Source of the DNA: Protonemura montana
Lineage: Eukaryota > Arthropoda > Insecta > Plecoptera > Nemouridae
Length of the DNA stretch: 64,000 nt
Assembly: GCA_947568835.1 (NCBI GenBank)
Contig: OX387602.1
Span: 19,643,021-19,707,020 of the forward strand
Reading direction: 5' to 3'
Every line of letters starts with the position of its first letter. Within the stretch, counting starts at the first letter, position 1. The notes below the pieces were generated by a model. That model did not search any database, was not told where the DNA came from, and saw only the letters and a list, made by a program, of their open reading frames with translations. Positions 10,390-21,063 of this stretch are shown here, piece after piece. The translations under genes and the position numbers were made by a program.

Positions 10390-10658
10390 AAAATTGCGGA
10401 GCGCGACTGGCGCTTCGCGCCAGTCGCGCTCCGCAATTTTGTAGCGCTTACGCGCGCTTCGCGCGCGTAAGCGCGCAAAGGTGGGCGTCCAAGCGCGCGG
10501 AGCGCGCTTGGACGCCCACCGGTGCACCCGTGCACCTGAGCGCGCGAAGCGCGCTCAGGTGCACGGGCGCACCGGCACGCTGCTGGGCCCTGGCGCGGAG
10601 CGCCAGGGCCCAGCAGCGTGCGTGAGCGACTGGCGCGGAGCGCCAGTCGCTCACGCAC
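10390..10658. repeat. Tandem array of six GC-rich near-perfect hairpins
   Basis: Six inverted repeats lie nearly end to end. H1 is 10390-10440 (24-bp stem, loop ttc) and H2 is 10444-10474 (14 bp, ttc). H3 is 10480-10520 (19 bp, gga) and H4 is 10521-10573 (25 bp with one mismatch, gaa). H5 is 10575-10621 (22 bp, gga) and H6 is 10618-10658 (19 bp, gga, overlapping H5 by four bases). All loops are 3 nt. The centres are of two kinds, CTGGCGC-NNN-GCGCCAG (H1, H5, H6) and GCGCGC-NNN-GCGCGC (H2, H3, H4). The array is far more GC-rich than its surroundings. No function can be assigned. It could be a mobile hairpin cluster or an amplification or assembly artefact. Confidence 0.9.
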
Positions 10659-10660
10659 CC

Positions 10661-10958
10661 GGGCTCCTACGTCTAGCATCAAGTATATAGGAACGATAAT
10701 GAGTGTTAAGCATCATCAGCGCCACCTGTTGGCAGGATTTTGTACTATACTCTGGACTTGTAATAATTGAAGACATTTTCCAAGTCTGATTTTTAATCTA
10801 ATTCATTAACTAATCGGAAAATAACTATGAAAATATAGCAGGAAAATATCAACATATTTGTCCAAAGTGTAGTACAAAATCCTGTCAACAGGTGGCGCTG
10901 ATGATGCGTAACACTAATTATAATCGTTCCTATACGCTTGATGCTAGACCTAAGGGCC
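10661..10958. mobile_element. Foldback/MITE-like element with about 96-bp inverted arms
   Basis: The arms 10661-10756 and 10860-10958 are inverted copies with a few mismatches; shared motifs include ctagcatcaag, ggaacgat, catcatcagcgccacctg and aggattttgtacta. The core of about 103 nt is AT-rich and non-coding. No clear target-site duplication is visible. The left end touches the last GC hairpin of the neighbouring array. Confidence 0.75.
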
Positions 10959-11240
10959 AACGCCAGAGTATGGCACCGTCGTCCTGGGTGTCCAAGTGGT
11001 GTTATACGACAGTCTGTTCATACATAGTGAAAGATCCAGGATGAGTAAACTGTACAAGACTTCGAACGTATTTTCTATTTTGTACGATGATGGGCAATAC
11101 TGAAGCTGATGTTTATAATGTTTCATCGAAATATATTTTATTGAAAATCATGGAGGCAGTGTTTGAAATTTTTTCGGATTTTTTGACGGAGTTGTCACAG
11201 TTGAACAGTTTTTGTATCCCAAAGAAACGTAACATGGAGA

Positions 11241-11319
11241 GCGGGTTTTGTGGTCGAGCGGTTTATGTGGGTGCATCAAGTATCAAACGGCCTGTGTTCG
11301 ATTCTCGTTGCCTATATCT
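11241..11319 (+). repeat. SINE-like tRNA relic 6
   Basis: A-box-like tggtcgagcggttta at about 11251 and B-box-like tgttcgattctcg at 11295-11307, followed by a run of T. The layout resembles a degraded Ser/Leu-type tRNA or a SINE head. Confidence 0.5.
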
Positions 11320-12421
11320 TTTTTTTTAATCACACCAATCATCCTCCAGGGCAAGAAAAAAAATTCAAATTATGTTTTAGTTCCTAGCCTGGCTAACAGG
11401 GGGTGATAACATCGACGAAACAATATTGGCCATGGTGGGGAACGCTAAATGAAAAGACGGCTACTGTTATTAAAAGAAAATGGAATTTAAGTACGACAAA
11501 TTATATAAAGTAAATATATAAGAAGAAGTAGGAAAAGGAGGAAAAATTAATATTTACACGATTTATGAGGAATTATATTTATATTATTTAATCATGCGGC
11601 ATATTTACAGAAATTAACAAACATCACCACAAGCATTATAACGAAGATAACGTGCACAAATACTACCAACACCACTAAAACCACCAACATTACCAACATC
11701 AATACCAACATCACCAACTACGTGCAGATAGAGAAGGAAGGTTTCGCTTCTACACTATGTGTAAATGCCGGACCGGACCCCAACACCAAGCAGTGCTGAG
11801 GCACGCGGCCACTCCAAAAAATGGGCTTTCACCAGTTGCCACGATCTAACGCGAAAATGCAAGCCTTGAAGTCCGACTGGAGGAACGCCAGTCGAACCTC
11901 GTTGCTCGCAGTCAGGTCCCCTGGTCAACCATACCAAACAAGTATCACCGAACCAGCAGTCGAGTTAAAGCACACAGTAATCGCAAACGCAATCTGTTGG
12001 ATATCAAATGTACTTGATCAATTAAAATGTCGATAAATCACGGCCTTCGGTCGGTAACCCGTGTACCCACCTTGCTGAGCTGCCAACCTTGAAGCTATAA
12101 AATAACGGAATCGTGCCCATAATAGCCCATCGTGTTCGGGGGTGCAAACTACCCCATAGACCACAGTATGGGCGAATCTTCAAAAATCAAGAATAAACGT
12201 AAGAAACGTAAAAAAGTCCATTGATTTTTCAATATTTTTTGAGTGGAAATTGAAGTTACTGCACACCCTACGCCTGGACTGTAAACACGACGTCAGTGCA
12301 CACGTGTACGATGAGTGGCCTACCCATCAGGATTCACACATAAATATTACTGCTAGAAGTGATTTTTTTACATCTTGTTTTATTGACTTGAATGTTGATA
12401 ACAAATCAGTATCATCACATG

Positions 12422-12490
12422 TGTCCTCGTAGCGCAGTGGGATGATCGTGAGTCCCAATTCGTGGGGTCCGCAGTTCGCTTCCCGGCACC
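12422..12490 (+). repeat. SINE-like tRNA relic 7
   Basis: gtcctcgtagcgcagtggga (A-box region), then gtgagtcccaattcgtgggg and agttcgcttcccg (B-box region, degenerate). Followed by accctcccacttttg. Tail pairing is weak. Confidence 0.45.
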
Positions 12491-12750
12491 TCCCACTTTT
12501 GTCTTTCAAAGCCCTTCACCTGGAACATGGATCAAGTGAAGGGATGGAGAGAGATGATCCGAAATATAACTTTGATGATGTTTTTTTTACCATGTCTAAA
12601 ATCAAGTGTTTATATACGACTTCCACCAACCTGTTGCCATCAGGGCAGCGTGGCTCAATGATAACAAGCACTGGCTATTTGCAACATTAAGACAACATAA
12701 TCAAATGACTATAAATAAAAAAATGTTTTAAAAAACTTCCTTATTGTAAA

Positions 12751-12828
12751 TGGGGGCCCCAGGGGCCCCGGCCGGCTGGAGGCCCCGGCGGCATTTGCCG
12801 CCTGGCTGCCCTGGCCAGTCCGACACTG
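12751..12828. repeat. GC-rich island with embedded palindromes
   Basis: About 78 nt of mostly G and C in an AT-rich region, including ggggcccc-type palindromes and a ggcggca-tt-tgccgcc hairpin. It ends with the 25-nt block also found at 8856-8880. Confidence 0.6.
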
Positions 12829-13634
12829 TATTTGAGGCCGCATTGGTGGTTCAATTTTTGAGCGCAAATCGCAAAAACCCACGAGATAAATAAAATTATG
12901 TTCCTACCTGCAATAACCATACGAAAACATTTTTGTAACAGTGTTTCCCCTTTTTCTTTCAATTTACTGCAAACATATTTTCTTGGAATATTTCTCGTAA
13001 GGAAACAAAAATTTTTGAACATGCAGGATACATGTTCTCTCCATTATTACTGACGCACCTGTCGTTAGTTTGCATAAATATTCTTCCAGACAAAACGAAG
13101 TGCTTCAATATTGACACCGTAACAAAAGTAATTATTGAATCCGTCGACATCAGATTCGATTATTCTCACAGGCAGAAAATCGGTGCTCTTCAACTACCTG
13201 CTGTGTCGTTTGCAGATTGGTTCACACATAGCTATTAATTACAAACCTAGCCGAGTGGAAATATTATGAAAATCTCTGGAAAGAGATTAAAACGCATTGA
13301 TTGATGTTTGCTCGTTTCATTCAGCCAATGCGATTTTCTCGAATTACGAAACAATTTGGGGAGAAAGCTCGAGGAAAACCAATCACTCTCATGTGGAGGA
13401 AGAGCATGGGACATAATTCGATGAATTTCACCGTATTAACATCAGATAGCAGGCCAGTCACAAGCATGCTCCAGCAATCACCAGCAATCACGTGAAATCA
13501 GAGAGCTCTAACAATAATTAATCACACACATGCACATGACGCTAGCTCAAAAAGATGAACTCTATTTACTAAATTGCCTCACAAAATGGTTCAATTCAAT
13601 TTATGTTTCTGAAAGCTAGCGCTGCAGTGCAACT

Positions 13635-13635
<1 letters not shown>
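12829..13635. other. Intergenic, nothing recognised
   Basis: AT-rich with only short random frames; no repeat or RNA signature that I could identify. Confidence 0.4.
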
Positions 13636-13683
<48 letters not shown>

Positions 13684-13684
13684 G

Positions 13685-13724
<40 letters not shown>
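13636..13724. repeat. (TTA)n microsatellite
   Basis: About 89 nt of almost uninterrupted TTA/ATT triplets with a single G substitution near 13684. Confidence 0.95.
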
Positions 13725-13725
<1 letters not shown>

Positions 13726-15289
13726 TTTATAAATGTAGTTTAATTTATTATTTATGCAATGCAAACACAAAATTTACATCTTTAATACTTTGACACCAAC
13801 GAACTTTTAATTTTTACGCACATTTTCTGAAAAATTCCAGTTCCTGTCACTCTCAAACGTTGGGCTACGGTTTAGCTCGTAATTGCATTGTTCGCGAGCT
13901 AGAAACGCCAGTTGGGCAATAGCAAATCTGATCAAAGAGACTTGGCATACCGACCACTTCGTGCCAGTGTCCCTTTGCCGCCGCTGTCCAAACTGGATGG
14001 AGGGCATTCATACCCCGAGACCGGCAAACTGGGCCCAATGACTCTATAAGCTTTGCCACTTCCAGACTTCGACAAATTGAACGTTTTCAAAATATATGCC
14101 ATATTACGTTCTGTGTTGACGCATCTTTTAGAGATTTTACATCCTATTTCCACCATGCCCGTTCCCAAAGTGCGTTTCTAATAGTAAATAAGAAAAAAAC
14201 CAGACTCTCTTTTCCAGTCATTTTATACTTTCCATACTTTCCATATCTTTCCATACCCTCTTTTCCATATTTCCCAGTGAGGGAGCTCAGTGAAAATCTG
14301 CTCTCGTAGAAAATAAACGCGAGGTAATATTCTATGACCATGTTTAAAAATTATAAATAACAAAACTGGCTAATACAGAGATAATCACTCTCCTTGTACC
14401 TTGACTCTCTACGCCTCGTTTGTGGTCCAAGCAAAGCAAAGAGGCCGACGCCCAACAGACGTCCATCATCCTGATTACACATTGCCACGAGATCCTGACG
14501 TCATCGGCGTCGGCAACGTCGGCGTTGCCGTCGGAAGTTCATCTCATGAAACAATTACTCGCGCGTCGTGCTAGCTGCGTTGTTGCTGCATTAAGTACAG
14601 GCTCGATTCTCGGTGAATCGCCTCGCCCTTTGCAACTCCATCCCAGCACCATTCGGTTTATATAGTTAAGGGTCATAGCGCCAATGTTGAGCGTTCTGTT
14701 GAGCAATCGAGCGTTCAAAATGTGGCAAAGGTTGTGGCGCTTGGCGCTTGATGGCTTGGGGACATCGGGTGTCCCCACAATATAAAAAAAAAAGATATAT
14801 ACAATACAAAGATATCAATACTTGCATATCAATTGTCGATATTAACATCAATGAAGGTAAATTTAAAGTAAAAAAAAAAAAAAAATCCGGTAAATTGGTT
14901 GCTCCATTTCTGGACGACAACCATTTTTGTCAGTAATTTTTACGAAGACAGTTTAAGATAAGGGGTGAGATTCTGACTTAACCCATGTAAACCCAATGCC
15001 AGCACCGAGTTTTTAGCGTCCTGAATTAATAATATCAATGCATGTGCTACAAATTAAGGTTGCGTACCACAACCTGCGTTATTACACTTTAACAAATGTT
15101 TCTACAATTTTTTATAAAATGTAAAAGAGATCAACATCAATTTTGTTTTATATTTTACAGTTATCCACTTCCACAAAATTTCACCTCCTTTCCGTGCCTT
15201 TTTATGATCGTAGCGAGCGAAGCGAACGAAGCAAAATTTCAATTTCCCTTACCCAAAAGAAAAAAAACACCATTCTGTGTGTGTGTGTT
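13725..15289. other. Intergenic, degraded sequence
   Basis: No supported gene. A minus-strand stretch near 13.9-14.05 kb has a faint ankyrin-like NALH...KGH..VV pattern broken by frame changes. A pyrimidine-rich ttccat-type repeat lies at 14221-14270, and an A15 run at 14871-14885. Confidence 0.35.
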
Positions 15290-15420
15290 TTTTGTGCGTC
15301 TGCTCACGCTACAAACGCCTGGTCTGATTTGAACCAAATTTTCAGAGCACATTTGTGTTCTTAACTTAAACCTGTCTCTTTTTGAACAAAATTGGTCAAA
15401 TAGTTGTGGAACTATTCAAA
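15290..15420. repeat. Dispersed repeat, copy A
   Basis: It matches the segment 16898-17040 in inverted orientation over about 130 nt (for example gaaccaaattttcagagcac against gtgctctggaaatttggttc). Probably one end of an old transposon. Confidence 0.65.
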
Positions 15421-15473
15421 ATTTACAAAAATTGTCCATGTTTTATAAATTTACTTTTCCGAGTTTACTAGGA

Positions 15474-15530
15474 CCTCGCAACGCAATTTGAGTTGCGTTG
15501 TAAATGAGTGTAGTCTATTTTGTTCTTCAA
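15474..15530. repeat. Dispersed repeat, direct copy 1
   Basis: Shares gcaacgcaatttgagttgcg and the following tattttgttctt with 16644-16705. It lies just downstream of copy A and may belong to the same element family. Confidence 0.55.
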
Positions 15531-15851
15531 TCCTTTATTATTCAACAACAATTGTCTGTTTTTTATAAACTATGAAAGTTTCATTCAAACACGATGAAAA
15601 TGCTTGTAAATTGTGAATAGTTACACAATTATTTAACCGATTTTTCTCAAAATCTCGGTTAGTCTATGCTAGGAGCACACAAATGTGCCCTCTAAATAAA
15701 AAACACAATACAAAAAATGCAACCACACAGAGTTATTTTTCTTATGGGGTCAGTGAAATTGAAGATTTTGGTTTGCTTGCTACGCTCATCAACCATACTT
15801 AGCAATTGTTGTATGCCAAAAGAGAGTTTAAGAGGTACTTTAGATCATGCG

Positions 15852-15925
15852 GTCGTGGGGTGAGACTGTGCGATTCATGTGCATGGTGCACCGAGGTCGA
15901 ATCCCACCGCTTCCTCACTTCTTAT
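15852..15925 (+). repeat. SINE-like tRNA relic 8
   Basis: A-box-like gcggtcgtggggtgaga at 15849 and B-box-like aggtcgaatccca at 15894-15906. Probably a member of the SINE family seen at 10241 and 15992. Confidence 0.45.
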
Positions 15926-15991
15926 TTCTTGCAGAAAACGTGAACGCACAATATACAATGTGATTTCCTTACTCTAAGTAAAGCGATTTAA

Positions 15992-16070
15992 GGTGTCCGT
16001 GTGGTCGTGCGGTTTAAGCCCTAAACATGGCTATACATTCTGCCACGCCGGGTTAGAATCCTGTCTCCGC
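15992..16070 (+). repeat. SINE-like tRNA relic 9
   Basis: Starts gtgtccgtgtggtcgtgcgg, nearly the same head as the relic at 10241, and has gggttagaatcct at 16049-16061. The shared 5' head supports one tRNA-derived SINE family. Confidence 0.6.
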
Positions 16071-16454
16071 TGATAGGAACAAACATCACTTTTGCAATTT
16101 CTTTGGGCATCAAAATGCTCTAAAATCGTCCCATAAGCCAGATATGGAACATTATTTATGTATTACAAATGTTCTTGTTACTGATGAGAACGTTTTTTGC
16201 CTCACATTTACAACCATTAGGCACGTTGCCAAAACAGTGCGTCGTTAAACACCACAAAATAAAATAAAAGCAGTTGCAGCAACTTGTAGTGCACATGTGT
16301 ACCGCGGGGCTGCCTACACCAGCAGGCGACACTTGCTCGGCCTGAAATGCCGGCTGAAAATGTCTAAAACTGAGACCGAAAAGTGTCTTTTGGTACCAGG
16401 CCCCCAGCCGACAAAAGAGTATCACTGCATCAGAGTCCACGTGACGTCACACGG

Positions 16455-16512
16455 CCATGTGCTCGATTGATCCCGCCTTCCCACCATGTGCTCGATCGAT
16501 CACGCCTTGCCG
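16455..16512. repeat. 29-nt tandem duplication
   Basis: Two adjacent copies of a ccatgtgctcgat-containing unit (16455-16483, 16484-16512) that differ at a few bases. Confidence 0.7.
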
Positions 16513-16643
16513 CCATCGATCGACCGGTGCTCGGCTACTATTGGCTGACGGGTTTTCGAAGTTAATCGATGTGATAAGAGCAATGGCTGCCGGCCGATCA
16601 TATTATTATTACATATTACGAACGTTGAGTTCATATCTTCATA

Positions 16644-16705
16644 GGGATTCGCAACGCCATTTGAGTTGCGTTTTACATGAGCGTATTTTATTTTGTTCTT
16701 TAATT
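16644..16705. repeat. Dispersed repeat, direct copy 2
   Basis: Similar to 15474-15530 (tttgagttgcgtt, attttgttctt). It marks a second copy of the older repeat. Confidence 0.55.
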
Positions 16706-16897
16706 ATTTATTTTTATTAGGAAAGGGGTACCCTGCATGCTACTTTCGGTATTTTTTGTTCATTAAATTTTCATTTAAATTCGTAAAAACGTTGTCATGG
16801 AGATTTTCCTGTAATTACGAGTAGTTTATTCAAATTCTGAACATTAGACAAAAATGTGCCTATTCTTTGTGAACTTCGCAAATTTTGTTGATTACAT

Positions 16898-17040
16898 TTG
16901 AATAGTTCCGCAATTATCCGACCGATTGTTTAAAAAACGCAGCAGGTCTAAGTTAAGAACACAAACGTGCTCTGGAAATTTGGTTCAAATCAGAGCAGGC
17001 GTTTGGCCGCTAGAGCGCAAATCAACAGACACAAAAACTA
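16898..17040. repeat. Dispersed repeat, inverted copy B
   Basis: Reverse-complement counterpart of 15290-15420. The two copies are about 1.5 kb apart. Confidence 0.65.
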
Positions 17041-17056
17041 AAAAACACCCACAGAT

Positions 17057-17123
17057 TTTTATTATTATGAACACTTTAACCGTCTCAAAACTAACGACGG
17101 TTAGAGTGTTCATAATAATAAAA
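17057..17123. repeat. Near-perfect 28-bp hairpin
   Basis: Arms 17057-17084 and 17096-17123 pair with one mismatch around an 11-nt loop. The stem includes attattatgaacact. It may be a small foldback element or a transcribed hairpin; no evidence of expression. Confidence 0.8.
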
Positions 17124-19032
17124 TACCCCGCGTATTGCAAGCGTTTGTAATTTAAATAAGATTTAATCTAAAAAAACACACACAACATTTTTTTCTGGAG
17201 TAGGATGTGAAATTGACGATTTCGCTTCGCTAACCAATAAAAGTCCTACACATTTTTATTGAAATTTATAGAAATAGCTTTCATGACAGCGACAATTTTC
17301 AGATTTTGTATAATTTTCGTAATTCTATGACAATTTTCGTGACGACGGTTTAACAAATTTGAACAACATTTGAAAGAACAGAAAGTACCGAAAGTAGCAT
17401 GAGGCATGATCCACGACAACATGGCAACCTTTTTTTTCAAAACGTAATTGATCGAAAATGCCTAAAACAAAAAATACCGACAGTAGCATGGAAGGCTACC
17501 CCTTCCCAAAAGAAAATCAAGGAATAAGAAGGAAATAAATATGCTCATCTACGACGCAACACAAATTGCTCTTGCCCTAGCCTACAATCATTTCAGATCT
17601 GCAAACATTTAAGAGTATTCATCTGTAAACTGCACTCAAGAAATTATTCTATGAATTATTTGCTTCTGCATATATCGTTAATCAAAACCTTTCTTGCTCG
17701 CTGTGATCCATATTAGGGTGTCGTCCTCATGGACCACATTTCTAAGAAATGAACTGTTCCAAAAATTCGAGCGTCCCATCCGAGTCCCCAGCCAACGCTC
17801 CGTCGGCAACAAGTTACAAGTTTCATAACACAATTTGCGACGTCCGTGCGCGACGCCTAGCGTCGAAAACTTGCCGTCGCTTTTCGTGATGACCGCACAA
17901 CACGGTATGCTGCCGATCTCTGGACCACGGCACATGAGGCAGAGCGGAGATCTTGCATTAACCCTAATGCGCAGCTCGCTCGGGTAACTCATCATTAGCT
18001 CTTCTTACTCGGAAAGCTGATGGGGGCCGGAAAAAATTGGCAAGCTTACGGGGAATTTTCGGATTCAGGAGAATTCCCTTCAGATGAAAAGTCGAAAATC
18101 TAGCAGTGTACCGAAGAAGAAGTGTACCTACCTGTACTCATGTGACACAATTAATGGAATGAAGTTTCTACGCCCTATTAAAAATGATACCTTCATATAC
18201 TTATATATGATTATTTTTATACGTTGTTATAGAGAATCTATTTCTATGCAAAACGAATAGACACATTACCCTGATTAACTGCGATTTACGGAGGAAATTA
18301 CAAAAACATTATGAAGCAATAGGTTACATAGATATCTCATTTGAGAGAACATCTGATAAGTTCCCTATTTAATTTAACTAACACAATGGAAATTTTCACA
18401 AAGTAGTGCCGAGAAGCATTATAGTGCCCACATCTAATCTACATATGTATTGCCTTGCGGCAACCCTATGTCGTGTATGAAGTGCCCATGCGAAAACAAA
18501 TTCTAGCATGATGCTCGACTATTATCTGTAGCCTGTTATATTTTTTCATCTTGACAAACTCCGTGAAAAAGAACCCAAAGTGTTTAGTGTTAGGAAACTG
18601 GAAATAGTTTCATTTTTTGGTTGACCGATTCTTAAACTTAGTGAATAATAACTTGTTTCATATTGCAAGGAGTGGTGTTTTATATTCCCCACATTACGGA
18701 AAAGTGTAAGCAATTAAACAATCTTCGTTCGAGTCCAGTCGGTACAGGAAAATATTTCGTCTCACAAGACATCTTTGACAAAGTTAAAAAATTGGCGCTG
18801 AGCATCCGTAAAAAAGTTCTTCTTGCTGATAAAACTTGGACATAAATCAACCTAAAGTTGGGAGCACAGATTTGTTTACTATTTGTGGAAAAGGTTGTCT
18901 ATGATGAACCTGGCGGAAATTGTATTTCCAATTGTAACTCCAATCTTGAATGTCAACAGAGTTTTCAGAATACGTCGATCGCCTAATCAATTAATATCCT
19001 GTCTCTCTCAATTGAACACAATGCATTTTCTC
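17124..19032. other. Intergenic, nothing recognised
   Basis: No supported coding frame; the longest frames are 60-105 codons without recognisable motifs. Confidence 0.4.
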
Positions 19033-19100
19033 TGTATCTATTCAAATGTATCTATTCAAATGTACCTATTCAATTCTGTATCTATTCAATGTATCTATTC
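19033..19100. repeat. Short degenerate tandem repeat
   Basis: About five copies of a 13-15-nt unit close to tgtatctattcaaa. Confidence 0.7.
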
Positions 19101-19189
19101 ACCGGAAGAGGTAAAATATCAAAACTCCAGTATGAATTTCTAAACCATAGTCAGTAGATATCATAAGTTTCCTTCACATTAAATATGCA

Positions 19190-20330
19190 ACACTTATGTC
19201 CGTCACAGACAATAGGGAAATCTCTTTAAATTTGAAACTATTTCAATAGCCATTTTTTCTGACGTATTGTGATATTTGACGTCAGTATGACGTCAAAAAA
19301 CGTCAAGAAACAGTAGCGAACGCAAAGGAGACCTAAAATGACGTCACAACATAATTTCTGACGTCACAGCCCGTTTTCATCCCGCCACGAGAATTTATCT
19401 TTTAGCCATTTTTAAAACAAATATAAATATAAAAGTTATGATCGGATTATAAAAAGAAAAAATACATCAGATTTTATTTTAAACGCTTATTTGAGTACAA
19501 TGATAATAATTAAATAATAATCTTAAGGAGATTTCCCTAATACAATTAATTGGCCAAGGGTTTTTGTAGCATTTATGCAAATTGCACTTAACCTCAGGTA
19601 AAAAATGCAGCACAAATTACTACGTCAGAGTCGATGGACTTCAAGTCGCCCGGAAAATTTAGAGCACTCATGCAAAAATATACATATCTTTACATACAAA
19701 ATGCAACACTTATCTTCACATCAGAGTCAATAGATCTACGGGCCAAGGGAATTTGGAACATTTATTCAAATTGTACATAAACTTAGATAAAAAAATGCAA
19801 CACTTATGTTTACATCAGAGTCATTAGATCAGCTGGCCAAGGGAATTTGTAACATTTATTCAAAATGCTCTGAACCCCACAAAAAATGCAACACCTATCA
19901 CTACGTCAGAGTCGATAGACCTTAATTTAGTCCGCAAAATGAAGAGCAGCAATTAAAAAACGTACATACCTTTACAAAAAAATGCAGCAGTTATTTGGAC
20001 GTCAGAGTCAATTAATCAATTGACCAAATGATGTCGGAGCTTTTATTCACATTTTGCTAAACTTCACATACAAAATGTATCACAAATACATATACCAAAG
20101 GCGATAGACCTCAATTTTCCCCCCAAAATTAAGAGAGTCCATTCAAAAATAGATAATGCTACACATAAAAAATGCAACGCTGAAGCTTATGTCAGAGTCA
20201 ATAGATCATTAGGCCAAGGGAATTAGGAACATTAATTCAAATTTTCAACATTATTCACTACGTCAGAGTCGATAGACGTCAATTCAGCCAACAAACTTCA
20301 GAGCATCCAAAAATTGCAGCACTCACGACC
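19190..20330. repeat. Satellite-like array of two alternating monomers of about 95 bp
   Basis: Monomers carry atgcaacactta...cgtcagagtc; cagagtc starts recur at 19625, 19722, 19815, 19907, 20003, about 20097 (degraded), 20193 and 20264. Two forms exist. Type A continues with aatagatca then ggccaaggga, while type B continues with gatagacct and an aaatt(t/a)agagca region. The order is A (split by an insertion), B, A, A, B, A, B, A, B, so the basic unit is mostly an A-B dimer. Confidence 0.8.
19215..19537. mobile_element. Mariner-type MITE inserted in a satellite monomer
   Basis: The 323-nt element has terminal inverted repeats of about 16 bp (gggaaatctc[t/c]ttaa) flanked by TA on both sides (19213-19214, 19538-19539), the target duplication of Tc1/mariner elements. 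Removing it restores a type A monomer (cagacaata joined to the ggccaaggg part). It is non-coding and contains four TGACGTCA sites at 19277, 19288, 19339 and 19359. Confidence 0.75.
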
Positions 20331-21063
20331 ACGCCACGCTACGCAGCCAATGTAGTTCTTTTGGCCAATCAACATACGAACACCCTCACTATTGTCTGTA
20401 TCATTGAATATGTTTTATGAAATTTGGACACATATCTCGATTTCAAGAAATAGGTGTTGAAATAAATAATTCAAAATAAGAATCATATAACAGAAATTGT
20501 ATGTGTAATTTGACTAAATCACCCGAATCATGTCTAAAATACATAAGACATGTCAAATCTATTTTAAAACAAATCGAGAGAAACAGCATTTCCGCATTTA
20601 CTGCAATAGGGTGGTCTGCTTATAGAGGTGTGAATTGAGCGTTCGAGCTCCACATACCATTAGCACATTGCCAGGCAAACGCGCGCGACTTGCACCCCAA
20701 TATGCTATGTGATCCCACCCACAGGAAACTCGACGACAAAGCACGCAAGTTCGCAGCGTCGTAACAAGGGGGGTGAAAATGCAAGTCGACAGGAATTATA
20801 ACAAGGAGCGTGCGCTAAGTGGGGCCGTGCCGCGGCTGAATACTGTTTTGTCAACTAATTCGGAAATTCCGAGAAATCTAGTGTCATCTATTCGATGCCG
20901 CAGCACACGGCAACAAGAAAACGGTGGTTCGATGCACCCAAGGTGAAGAAGAAGATGAAAAATGGACCAAGAAAACATAGCACTTATGCACTCAAAATCT
21001 CTAAAACTATGGGTTCTTGGGTTTCTCGGATTCTTTTCACGGATGAGTGGCAGCGGTAATCAA
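20331..21063. other. Intergenic, nothing recognised
   Basis: No supported gene, RNA or repeat. Confidence 0.4.

Noticed and set aside
10288..10690. Several long overlapping frames (66-127 codons) on both strands, Ala/Arg-rich
   Set aside because: They are a by-product of the stop-poor GC palindromes; the same sequence reads open on both strands and no protein motif is present.
13865..14168. Possible ankyrin repeat on the minus strand (NALH...AAKGH..VV)
   Set aside because: Only about 15 residues fit, and the context needs frame changes. Too weak to call a pseudogene.
19600..20330. Regularly spaced repeats resembling a CRISPR array
   Set aside because: Repeats are diverged, the spacers are also repeated (two monomer types), and the genome is eukaryotic. 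It is a satellite.
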